NCBI RefSeq assembly: GCF_965363235.1
Contig: NC_134843.1
Location: 87,515,795-87,579,794 of the forward strand
Source of the DNA: Mytilus galloprovincialis
Lineage: Eukaryota > Mollusca > Bivalvia > Mytilida > Mytilidae
Direction of reading: 5' to 3'
Length of the DNA: 64,000 nt
Positions 46,040 through 57,205 of the stretch are shown here, one piece after another (position 1 is the stretch's first letter; the number at the start of each line of letters is the position of its first letter). Under the pieces are notes generated by a model. It saw nothing but the letters and a program-made list of their open reading frames with translations. It made no database searches and was not told where the DNA came from. Both the position numbers and the translations under genes were made by a program.

Positions 46040-47130
46040 TATATAAAGGCAACAGTAGTATACCGCTGTTCAAACTCATAAATCCATGGACAAAAAACAA
46101 AATCGGCGTAACAAACTAAAACTGAGGGAAACGCATAAATATAAGAGGAGAACAACGACACAACACTACAATGTAACACACACAGAAACGGACCAAGCAT
46201 CAGACAAAATCCCACGAGAATAACAAATATAACATCAAAATCAAATACATTGTACATGAATTAGGGATAGACAAGTACCGTGACACGTCTTATCGCAATG
46301 TCAATTTACACTCAAAAATAAGAGAAAACAAACGACGCAACGTTAAATTGTAACACACACAGAAACGAACTATAATATAACAATGGCCATATTCCTGACT
46401 TGGTACAGGACATTTTTAAAGGAAAAAATGGTGGGTTGAACCTGGTTTTGTGGCATGCCAAACCTCGCACTTTAATGACAATGTTAAATATAACATTGAA
46501 ATGACAACATAATATTACAGGACTACAATAAAAATAAATAGGAGAACGTATTGGACAAAGAAACACATGATTAATGAATAACAAAAAGCATCAGGTTTAA
46601 AATTTAATACGCCAAAAACGCGCCTCGTCCACACGACTCACCAGTGACGCCCAGATATAAAAGATCGAAAGCGAAAAAAAGTACAAAGTTGTACAGCACT
46701 GAAGATCAAAAGTTGAATAAGGTTGTGTCAAATACGGCTAAGTTTTTATGCTTGGGATAAGAACATCCTTATTATTTAGAACAATTAATGCTATTGCAAA
46801 CAGTAAATTTTATCAAATGAATATAACAGATATACATAATGAAACTGAAGTATTAACTCATTACATAAAACAAACACGAATACATAATGAAAGACCAACA
46901 CAGAATAGACACACCCGACTCAGTCCAGGCCTCAACGCAGTAAATTATGAAAATGACGTCACATACGATGGTGAAAAGGCATTAAAAATTACGTCACTTT
47001 TGAATATATGAAATTTCTGAAACAGCGGAAAAATGACGTCACATATGAAAAACTATATCTCAAAAGTAAGATAGAATTAGGATTGATTAAAGATTAAAAT
47101 AGAACTAAATACTGATATTGCATTTAAACA
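46040..47130. repeat. Cluster of dispersed repeats
   Basis: About 46040-46500 holds two minus-strand pieces of the repeat with AACAGCGGTATACTACTGTT (in complement). About 46595-47130 is a long copy of the GCGCCTCGTCCACACGACTC family that includes CAGGCCTCAACGCAGTAAAT and several TGACGTCACATA boxes. The 87-codon frame at 46748 belongs to it. Confidence 0.6.
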
Positions 47131-48629
47131 CAATGCATATTGCAATACTTATTAATAGCAATTAACTATACGTTTATTTATATAAAATAATGTTTAAACG
47201 AAGTGTCAACATGATCATGTTTGCTTTACATTTACCGACGCAATGGGAAATAACAGTTATTTTCTAAGTGATACCGAACAAACAATTAAGTGGAAAATAT
47301 TGAAACAGATTTTCAAAACACTTACGTTAGAAAACATTTTCAGTTTTCTTATGTAGGGCCGCTTACTAGTAATATCCTGGGTAAAAATAAATTTCAAAGC
47401 TTTGATTGATCTTTTTCCTTCGTTACTTAAAGAGCTTTCCACATGACCATTGATATATTATCAGTTTTTGTTTATTTGACTTTATGTGACATCATACTTT
47501 CCCGGAAATTAACTTGTGATCATCAAAGTTTGACCAGGGTTATTCCAAAAGACCAACATGTACATGGCCGACATGGAAAAAAAGAACAAAAAGTTCAAAA
47601 GTATCTGTTTTTATAAACTTCAAAACTCTATAAAATTGAAAAATCTAAAGAGTAGAAATATTTAGAATTGTTGCAAGCTACCTACTTTCCATTTATATCA
47701 AATTTGCCTGGCGATAATTTATAGGAGAACTTGTTGTCAAAGATTCCTTAAAATAACGATTTGTATCATTTTTGCGTGTTTGTCTATGATAATGAAAACT
47801 ATTATCCATAGAAAGATTTGTATGTGCAAGAAACAATATTAGCAAGATTGGGTTTAAATAAATCAAATGACCAAAATCGTCAGATAAATCACTAAACATG
47901 TTATGGGAGTTAACTATGATCTGTGTAATACTCTGTTATGTCAAAAATACTATGATAGACAGAAATTGGAAAAGCTAAACTGAAAAAAAACAAGATCTAC
48001 AATAAACCAATATGGGCGAAATATTAGTTAATTTTGTATGAAGAGTTGCCCTTTATTTAAGATTTTTATCATATTCATTTTTGCCTTTCATCTTGAAAAC
48101 TATAAACGATAGATAGACATTAGAAAGCAAACAACGCAAGACAAAATCAGAAAAAAATGTTGTCATACATCAATTTTCAATTGTCGTCTTATAGGTGTTA
48201 TTGCTTCACAAGGACGTTGCGTTTAATCTAATCATGTTGAACAAATACTACTGACAATTTAGAGAAACTGAAAAGCGAACAACAAATCAGCAAAATAAGC
48301 TTCATAGCAGCAATAAATAGATGGTAGTTAAAATTATTTACTAGTCTAATGAAACAATTTATATATATATAATTGTAAAAGTCCATGGTTTCAAACTACA
48401 CAGTTCAGTCTCTTACCAAAATTTTTTGAAACCATCTAAATATCCCGATGTTTTTTTATCTATTTTAAAACCTGAACGTGTATTACAGCAAATTGTGGCT
48501 TTGTAATAACATTAGAAATTAACAAAATTAGTGTCATCACTCATAACAACACCAGTATAATGATTTTTTTCATTCTTTTAATGAAACATAGAAATATGAT
48601 TTTTTAAGATGTTTTAGTATTTTTTTAAT

Positions 48630-48774
48630 TTTTATTTTCATTCTTGCATCTAACATGACAAGGGAGATGGCTTATGTAATACATTTACATTTTTAATCCG
48701 AATGTTATAGGCTCATGTGTGTGATTGTTTTTTCCTCTTGATTTGCAGTGAGTTGATTGCAAAATGTATATAAA
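48630..48774 (+). promoter_or_regulatory. Promoter module and TATA box of fp-3S gene G
   Basis: The S module with TATAAA at 48769-48774, 79 bases before the start codon. It is slightly diverged (AGGGAGATGGCTTATGTAAT, TTTTTTCCTCTTGATTTGC) but complete. Confidence 0.7.
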
Positions 48775-48852
48775 GCGTAGACAATATTCAGCCAGAATAA
48801 AAGTATTTCTCAGTAATCAGCGTATCCTTGCAAACGGTTAGATTTAGAAGCA

Positions 48853-51800
48853 ATGAATACATTCAGTTTCACAGTTATGATTGCATTAGTCCTTATTGGA
48901 TTATTTGCTGTGCAGAGTGGTAAGTAAGGCTTTGCTTAATTTAAGTGGTTCATTATTTCTTAATATTTTATTTTGTTGATAATTGTCATCTTCAGTATTA
49001 CAACTCACAACTCCTGCTAGTGCCGTGTGTCACATATGGCTAGTATTAAGATTCTTTTTGGTTTTATATATCTTCAAATGTTTCGGTTCTTATACATCCT
49101 TGGTTTTCAAATATTTTGCTTTGAGCTTTCCTGATGGAGGTTAATATTAAAAAGCGCTTCGAACGCAGAAAATTCATGACGTGTTGTTTTCAACTTATTT
49201 TGTCAAACATAGAATGTAACTTTGAAATATATAAAATGTTGGACTGTTTTTGATAAGCAAATAAGCTATACATAAGAATCTATTTTCTGTGTAAAAGGCT
49301 TCGTCATTTTCAAAATAATGCTCTACCAGTTGTATCAGGTAAACTCGGTCTTTTCGTACCACGTTTTAGAAAATTAAAACAACAAATAAAAAAAAATAAG
49401 AACTTTATGATTTGTATCTAAAATTAAGAATTTTAACCTTACTATGTTTCTTTTATTTGATACTCGTTGGAATTTGTTTTATATCTTATAGCTCTCCTAT
49501 TGTCCTTTCCTTATATTTTCAAAATTCTGATATACAATATTTCTATTAGAATTTGTCTGACACATTACACAATCTTATGTTAGAGGATCTTAGATATACT
49601 GACGCTATAATTTATATTCACCTAATTTTTCAAAAATCTATTTTATTTCAAAGATAAAAAATTTCGACATTGATAACACATATTTTTCATAAACTAAATA
49701 AAGAATAAAATCATAATTTATAATACTTTTTTTTTCTTCAGATGCAGGTTATGTAAGTATGAAAATATCTGAAGTTGTTAAATGATTTAAATTTTATAAC
49801 TAATTATCATATAAGACGTTGAAGCACATGAAGAAGTAACAAATCAATAAAAACAGTTTCATACGATGATATGCAATTGAATAGTTTTTAGATGTCATAT
49901 CAATAATGTAGTTTTCAATATTGTGTTCTATAATAAACTTAACAGAAGCTGGAAGACTATAAGTTAAGGATCAAAATAAGCTAAAAATATTGATAGGTCA
50001 TGGAGCTTCTTTTCGAGATATTTGATTAATAAAATATGACGAGAAAAGACTGCTTCGGACTTTTACCTTATATTTTTGCATTGGTACTATTTGGGTCTCA
50101 AATAAAAAAAAAAGGGGGGATTAAGAATCTTCTTAAATTTGGTCAAATTACCTTTTAAGAGCTATTAAGTCTTATGTTAAAAGATAAATAGGTGTTATGG
50201 GGCAAAATATTTCACCTTGAACGTATGAAAAAACACACAGGTGTCCAAAACCTCACCTAAGTACATCCTGAAGCATTCTTTACAGTTAAATAATGTCGAA
50301 ATATTTTCAGGTATGATGGCTACTAATATTTGGGTTTTTTAATTTTGAATTAAAATTAATATTCCTGTACAAAACTAGCTTTGTAGTGACTATAAGTCGT
50401 TCAAATCTTTGTTCTTCGGTGTATGATGAATGAATTGGCAGACATATTTCTTCAAATTTCATATTCAGCTTTTTTGTGAATGTTTAAAAAATAACTTTGT
50501 GTTATAGTCCTACTTCCGGATCCGAATCCTCGTCTTCGATTATTAAGTATTTCTTACGTCATTCATTTAATCTAGTACATTTTTTACGTCATCGTTTTTT
50601 TTTTCCACTAATATTCAGTTTCAAGGTGATTTAGTATTTCTGATAAAACATATACATAGTTCACAATTATAAATACCGTATCGTTATTTGCTTATTTATT
50701 AGATAATTCAAAGTTTGGTGACTATATTGTATGTTGTAAGCTTCTATCCAATCGAAATTGAAATAATCAATACACCAGATGCAGTTTAGTAATAACAGCC
50801 CTCCCTATTTCCCTCGAATGTCACAAACAAATGACATTATATACTTACATGAGCAACGCAGAGAGTTTTATATTTGTAGTTGTGTCACCTCACTCTTCCT
50901 GAGCACCCGGAATCACCTTTTGTTTTTGTCGAGAATCGTGTTGCTCTGTTTTCAGTTTCTCTTTTATCCAGGCATTGTTGTATCGTTTTAATCGGTTTTT
51001 TTTTACTCAGTGTTATCAGTTCGACTTTCCATCTGTTATAGTCAATTTTTGTATCTTTTGATTCTCCTTTATAGGGCGTTTCATCGTTATCAATCTACCA
51101 GTTTTTGGTATTGAAAAGTAAATTACAATTTCACCACGTTTACAAATGCAAAATAATTCCAAAGAAATATTATGTTTTTATCAAAAAGGACATTCTCACT
51201 TCGTTAAACACAAATAGTGCATAACGTATTGATCATGTTTTTTTTTGGGGGGGGGGAAGTATGATATATTAATATATTATGTTTGCATTATTCTTTCGTG
51301 GTATGAATACAATCTAAATTAACTCATCATAGACACCATGACGTAAAACATTTGAAACATAACTGCAACATATATTCAAATGTTTATATTAAGGTATTTG
51401 AAAAGTTCCCCGTTATAGTTCCCCGTTTTATAATTTACTGTATATAATCATTAATGTGTTTATATAGCGTCACGCGTGATAAGTAAGCGGAAACCAATCT
51501 GATGAAATACATGGGAGAATAAAATGTTATTCTATAATTCAATATTTCAGATTTACAGTTACTGAAATGTTCATCAACAATTATATATGGATTTGATATA
51601 TCTCACAGCTATAGACGAAATATAATTATAGAGTGATGTAATGCAGTTTTAAATTGCTTTATATTTCTATAATTTAATTTTGGATGTAACGCGTCTTCTG
51701 ATTGGCTGACGTTATTTTTGTATCAGCCCATAGACATAATTTAGTCATGTGACCGTGACGTCATCAACGTTTTTCGTGATTTTCTGCGGTTTAAAAAAGA

Positions 51801-54800
51801 ATTTAGAACTAAATTATAAGAAATGACTGTAATATTTTTTCTGTCTATTCGAAATAACATAAAAAATGTGGTGCACACTGTTAAATAATAGAGATTATGA
51901 AAATTTTATATTTTCAATAATCTGGTTTAATTCAATCGAATATTTGTGTGGGTGCGTGGGTGTTGCAGTCTGTAGCTCATTGCCATATTCGGCATGGCCA
52001 TAGATGGCGCTCGCAGCATGAATCAGAATTTTGGAATTTCCGTATCAGCTTGAATTAGAATTTTGGAATTCCCGTATCGGGCACTTGTTAATTTGCTGTC
52101 GACTTGAAAGCAGGTGTTTCACAAATAAGTTAAACTATTTAAAAGAAAAAGAAAAGATGCCAAACAAGAGAAATGCCATAGGATCGCCATCCAGGGCCAT
52201 GGGAAAGAAGAGAAGAACGGCTAACAGGACAGGCGGACAGAGAATGCAGAACGAGGAAATCCCACAAAAGAAGGACGGAGCTGGACGGAGAAGAACTGCC
52301 AAGAAAACACAAGGGGTCGGACACGTGGTGACAGAAGGACCGGTGGAAACTACTGATTTCTCATCAGGTAATGAGTCGGAGGAGGATGCACGAGCGTTCC
52401 CCTCTTTAAGGCACGACCCGTTACACCAAAACTTTGAAATTGCAAATAATTCCATTGATTTCTCTCCGTCACAAGAATCTAGCATTCATGACACAGTGGG
52501 GGAACACGTGTCTTTTAAAATTAAGAAAAAAATTTGGGAGGGAAAGTTTATTGAGCTTCATTCTCTTTTGAGAACGCGAAAAGCAATGGAAGAGGTGGAC
52601 GAGGGCGATTTGAAATTAAAAAGGGGGAAAATTTGCATTGAAAAAAGATCGTCGAGTGTTTATTTGTCCATAAATGAATGGACTTCAGCATTCATGGTTT
52701 TTATGAGTGTCTACATTGAGAAATACAGCACACGGGCACAGGAATTGTTAAAATATATGCGCGATATAAGACTAGCGGCAACGAGGTCAGAAAACTGGGC
52801 CACCTATGACGAGCAATTTAGGCTAAAAATAGAAAAGAATCCAAATTTATCTTGGGGAAATATACACGGTGAATATTGGCTATTACACATCACATCTCCC
52901 ATAGTACAAAACAGTGTGTCAGTGCAATCATAGGGTTATAGAACAAATACACAACATCCGCTAATCTGATGTTATAAATTCCTAACTGTCAGTGTTAATT
53001 ATAAGTCAATTCAACTATAAAAGTGATAACGTATAATGTTAACATAACAATCCTCCCTCTGTTAATTTAGAAGATCAAGATAAACAAGATTAATCTCTAG
53101 TGAATGAAAGTAATAAATTCAATTTGCACTCAATTGAACTTAATAGCTACAAGTTTTACTGTCTATATTTTTAATGTTCAATTATGAAATCCTAAACCTA
53201 CAGTGATATCACTACACTAACTTAACCACAAATATTTACAGTCATATGTTTCTAATAAGTCTCTCTGGTGCCTTTCTTACTATTTCTGTGCGGTGCATAA
53301 CGATAGTATCATTAGCATTTTCAACTGTTTTATTTTTGGTTATTTTGGTTTGTTCGGATTCATTGTTATTTTCAGAGTTTTCGGTATCGCAATTGAGTTA
53401 CATGTTGGTATTGTTATGAATTCAGTGTCAATATCAGATATGGTAATTTCAAGTATGTTTGGTATGTTTTTATTTTCCTGCGGTACGAATTCACGAATCT
53501 GATCAATATGTCTCTTCCATACTAAATCTCCAAATTGGACTTGATAAGTTACTGTTCCGAGTTTATGAACGATAGTTCCTTGTTTCCACTTGTTATTGTC
53601 TCTATAGTCTCTTTAAGATTTGGACTCCCTAATGGATGCAAAAAGAATATTTGTTTTTTACCATCTCCTCATTTTATTATTATTCTCTGTGGAGCTAATG
53701 ATTTGACAGATTTAGAATTGACAGGGAATGGTTTAATTGAAAATGTAAAAATGGTCTACCCTACGTTACCAGGCTTTATTTAAAAAGGTTATTATAATAT
53801 GGTCTTCAATGCTACAGTGCGATACTGGCATGTTGCACCCTTAAATGCGGGTGCAATAATAGAACAGAACAGAAAAAGAGAAATTTAGTGGCCAAAAACT
53901 TTGTTACAGAAAATGGGGGTAAAGCTATATTACACGAGAACATTAAGGCAAGTGAAGTGTCTTTATACAGAACAAATGGAACTAATTTGTCACAAACTGG
54001 AAATCAGGTTTTCTTGAATAATATACAAGGGTGTGGGGGTTGAGTCTTTCCTACGTACACCATAATCAACTTTACCTAAGATTCAATAATGAAAATGTTG
54101 TGGAGGTGAGAACCCATGTCAGATTTGGTTGCTGACTTGAGCTCTCATGTGGCGGTCCAGGGAGACTGGTAGTGATTGGGGGATTATTTCACTCGGCCCT
54201 TGCTCTGGGCCTGACAAGTTCTAAAACTTGCAGGTTTGGAAAATGTGGTTAGTGGTAACGGTGGGGTCTACAGATGGGTTACTCTGGGACCTCCTCCACC
54301 TCATCTTATAGAGGGGAGGCCTACACCTGCCAACAGGTGGGGCACTAATAACTGGAGCATTGGTAATACGAGTGTTTTCCCCGGTCACTCCCCATGGTAG
54401 GTGGTGGTGTAACCGTGTTTAACTACCAGGGGTTTTATGACACTATGTCAACATAGGTCAGCTGATAGCCATTGTGTATAGGTAATCGGTAGTCACCCTG
54501 GCGCCTCAACAAAATATTATAGAATACTCTGTAGCCAAAGTAATGCCACAAAGTAAAAATGTATATTCAGGTCATGAAAATGTAAATACAAGTTGGTGTA
54601 ATAAAATGTATTGTTTTTGTATAAGTTGTAAATGAAATACAGAGGATGGAACCTCTACACAAATGAGTATAATATACAGAAAGTCTGTACAGTATTTTAA
54701 TTTTGGTATTTGTGAATTACAATTAACAACACACAAAGAGAGACAACTATAGTTTAATTTTTAACATAGTTTAGAAAATACGTCAACAACTCTTGATCGT

Positions 54801-56667
54801 TGTTCTTCGTCTCATTGTTATTCGTTCAGTATTGATATAGGGTCTTCGTATATGAGTATTGCAATTAATAGAGATTATAAAAATTTTATATTTTCAATAA
54901 TCTGGTTTAATTCAATCGAATATTTGTGTGGGTGCGTGGGTGTTGCAGTCTGTAGCTCATTGCCATATTCGGCATGGCCATAGATGGCGCTCGCAGCATG
55001 AATCAGAATTTTGGAATTTCCGTATCAGCTTGAATTAGAATTTTGGAATTCCCGTATCGGGCACTTGTTAATTTGCTGTCGACTTGAAAGCAGGTGTTTC
55101 ACAAATAAGTTAAACTATTTAAAACCCGCCCACCCTCCCTATGAGAATAGTTGCTGCTGTTTTGTTTTATATTTTCAGGCACTTGTTTGATGTATTTGAT
55201 TGGAATATTATGGTTACGAGTATCCAGGCTGACCTTCATAGTATTGGACCAATACAGGATAATTTCGAATAAACTTGCGTTTCTATGAATTGGACATTTC
55301 AGTTATTCAGCACTTTTTAACATATTATGGACTATTGTGATTTAAGCATCCAGAATTAATTTTAGTTTTTAGTAATTAACAATTTTAATAATTGGAAAGA
55401 AAACAAGACACTTTTTAGAAATTAATCATCTTCTACTATCCTTAGGCGCAGAGTCAATTTTGAATGGGGGGAGGTCCAGGGAGACTGGTAGTGATTGGGG
55501 GATTATTTCACTCGGCCCTTGCTCTGGGCCTGACAAGTTCTAAAACTTGCAGGTTTGGAAAATGTGGTTAGTGGTAACGGTGGGGTCTACAGATGGGTGA
55601 CTCTGGGACCTCCTCCACCTCATCTTATAGAGGGGAGGCCTACACCTGCCAACAGGTGGGGCACTAATAACTGGAGCATTGGTAATACGAGTGTTTTCCC
55701 CGGTCACTCCCCATGGTAGGTGGTGGTGTAACCGTGTTTAACTACCAGGGGTTTTATGACACTATGTCAACATAGGTCAGCTGATAGCCATTGTGTATAG
55801 GTAATCGGTAGTCACCCTGGCGCCTCAACAAAATATTATAGAATACTCTGTAGCCAAAGTAATGCCACAAAGTAAAAATGTATATTCAGGTCATGAAAAT
55901 GTAAATACAAGTTGGTGTAATAAAATGTATTTTTAATTCAAAGGATTGTTTTTGTATAAGTTGTAAATGAAATACAGAGGATGGAACCTCTACACAAATG
56001 AGTATAATATACAGAAAGTCTGTACAGTATTTTAATTTTGGTATTTGTGAATTACAATTAACAACACACAAAGAGAGACAACTATAGTTTAATTTTTAAC
56101 ATAGTTTAGAAAATACGTCAACAACTCTTGATCGTTGTTCTTCGTCTCATTGTTATTCGTTCAGTATTGATATAGGGTCTTCGTATATGAGTATTGCAAT
56201 TAACCCGCTACGCGCGTTATTCAGTGTGCACCAAATTTTTTATGTTAGTCTTTATAGACAGAAAAAATATTACAGTCATTCCTTAAATATCATTATTATC
56301 AAATGTAAAGCATATAAACTTAAACGCCAGCACATGCGCGTTCCGTCTATATAAGACTCGTCAGTAACGCTAAGATCGAAATAGTAAGAAAGTCAAATAA
56401 GTACAAATTTGAGGAGCATTGGTGACCCTAATTTCAAAAAAGTTGCTCAAAATACGGCAAAGATTATCTATTATCCTAATTGATTTAAACTTAATTGGTT
56501 TTTTTTTTTTTCTCATGTTTCAGGGTTATTATCCAGGATATTATGCACCAGGACCATACAGTGGTGGTTACCATGGTTATAACGGATACACTGGATATCA
56601 CGGAAATTATGGCTGGAATAAAGGCTGGACTAACGGTCCCTGGGGAGGATATGATTATGGGAAATAA
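48853..56667 (+). CDS. fp-3: Foot protein 3, slow (S) variant, gene G: intact, with a 6.8 kb second intron
   Basis: Secreted adhesive of 73 residues and the most diverged S copy. Exons are 48853-48919, 49742-49752 (11 bases) and 56524-56667, with GT-AG borders. The signal peptide is MNTFSFTVMIALVLIGLFAV. The mature part is GYGYYPGYYAPGPYSGGYHG, then the conserved GYNGYTGYHGNYGWNKGW, TNGPWGG, and a different short end YDYGK. AATAAA is at 56728-56733. The exon 3 acceptor (run of T, then CATGTTTCAG) lies only about 50 bases after a dispersed repeat (56315-56470). Intron 2 holds a mussel foldback element and, inside that, a 4.3 kb tyrosine-recombinase-type retroelement. The reading frame and splice sites are intact, so expression is plausible; correct splicing over this intron is the main doubt. 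Confidence 0.85.
51660..51885 (+). repeat. Left arm of a mussel foldback element in intron 2 of gene G
   Basis: Contains ACGCGTCTTCTGATTGGCTG, TCATGTGACCGTGACGTCAT, GAAATGACTGTAATATTTTT and GGTGCACACTGTTAAATA. Its partner arm is at 56204-56295 (CCCGCTACGCGCGTTATTCA, GTGTGCACC, AAAAAATATTACAGTCATT), truncated at its outer end. The two arms are parted by the 4.3 kb retroelement, which landed near the fold centre. Confidence 0.7.
51886..56203 (+). mobile_element. Ngaro/DIRS-like retroelement fossil with split direct repeats
   Basis: Order of parts: A1 (51886-52144), a frame of 300 codons (52031-52933), interior with a nested Ty3/gypsy piece, B1 (54154-54868), A2 (54866-55124), a unique stretch (55125-55472), B2 (55473-56203). 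A1 and A2 are nearly identical and of equal length, and B1 and B2 are nearly identical. The B1-A2 join equals the right end of the element fused to its left end, as expected for split direct repeats of tyrosine-recombinase retroelements. The frame's C-terminal half (EWTSAFMVFMSVYIEKYS, WATYDEQFRLKIEKNP, WGNIHGEYWL) resembles the first-ORF product of such elements in bivalves. No reverse transcriptase or recombinase part is recognisable, so the element is broken or non-autonomous. The repeat identity suggests a young insertion. Two head-to-tail elements sharing ends is an alternative reading. Confidence 0.6.
52935..53800 (-). mobile_element. Ty3/gypsy fragment (end of pol and start of the 3' LTR) nested in the Ngaro-like element
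   Basis: On the minus strand the region at about 53480-53600 resembles the integrase C-terminus of Ty3/gypsy elements (KWKQGTIVHKLG, VWKRHIDQIREF). Further along the same strand is a purine-rich tract followed by TTGTTATGTTAACATT, as at the start of an LTR. Borders are approximate. It is an incomplete, broken fossil that interrupts the host element. Confidence 0.6.
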
Positions 56668-56994
56668 AGGCTATCTGTAGTAGCACAGAAGCGAGACTGA
56701 CATTAATAATGATATGAATGTTGCATGAATAAAGCTTTATGTGATGTTCCTCAATTTTTTTTTTTTGTTTTGCTATATATCGTTAGGGATGATTGATTTA
56801 CAAAAAAAAAGTTTTATAAATTATTTGTGAATATTTGCAGAATTCCAAAAACAATCTTGAAGTTTGATTCTTGATAGCTAGAACAATATTTCACGAAATA
56901 ACGCCTTGTTTACAAAGACAAAATATTATAAGAGCCATTGAAATAGCCATTAAAATGATCAAAAGTAAATCTGAACCTTTCTATCCCAAATTCA

Positions 56995-57205
56995 TGTATT
57001 TGGTTTTGAACTTTTATTTGTTATTCTCATCGGATTTTGTCTTATGCTAGGTCCGTTTCTATATGTGTTAAATTTTAATTTTATGTCGTCGTTCTCCTCT
57101 TATATTTAATGCGTTTCTTCCAGTTTTAGTTTGTTATCCCGATTTTGTTTTTTTGTCCATCGTTTTTTGAACAGCGGTATACTACTGTTGCTTTTATTTC
57201 ATACT
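56995..57205 (+). repeat. Dispersed bivalve repeat downstream of gene G
   Basis: Contains CTCATCGGATTTTGTCTTAT, GCTAGGTCCGTTTCTATATG and GAACAGCGGTATACTACTGT. The same family lies at 22030-22290, 27060-27330 and 46040-46500. Confidence 0.65.

Larger units (their letters stand above)
42178..48629 (+). repeat. Array intergenic block, third copy, leading into gene G
   Basis: It begins inside the reverse transcriptase remnant (42178-42350) and then follows 25.6-28.7 kb landmark by landmark (ACGAACGTCGCGTC, TTTCGTTTGGTCGAGTGACC, GGTGTAAACCAATACTC, TGTATTGTATCGATTTTTAT, AAAGTCCATGGTTTCAAAC). It is about twice as long because of insertions: two repeat units at 42634-43250, MITE-like elements at 44280-44966 and 45408-45868, and repeats at 46040-47130. 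No gene is supported. Confidence 0.6.

Noticed and set aside
46748-47011. An 87-codon frame
   Set aside because: It is part of a common non-coding bivalve repeat with TGACGTCACATA boxes.
51886-56203. Reading the A and B repeats as ordinary LTRs
   Set aside because: LTRs would be one repeat pair at the two ends. Here two different pairs are interleaved (A1, B1-A2, B2), which does not fit an LTR element.
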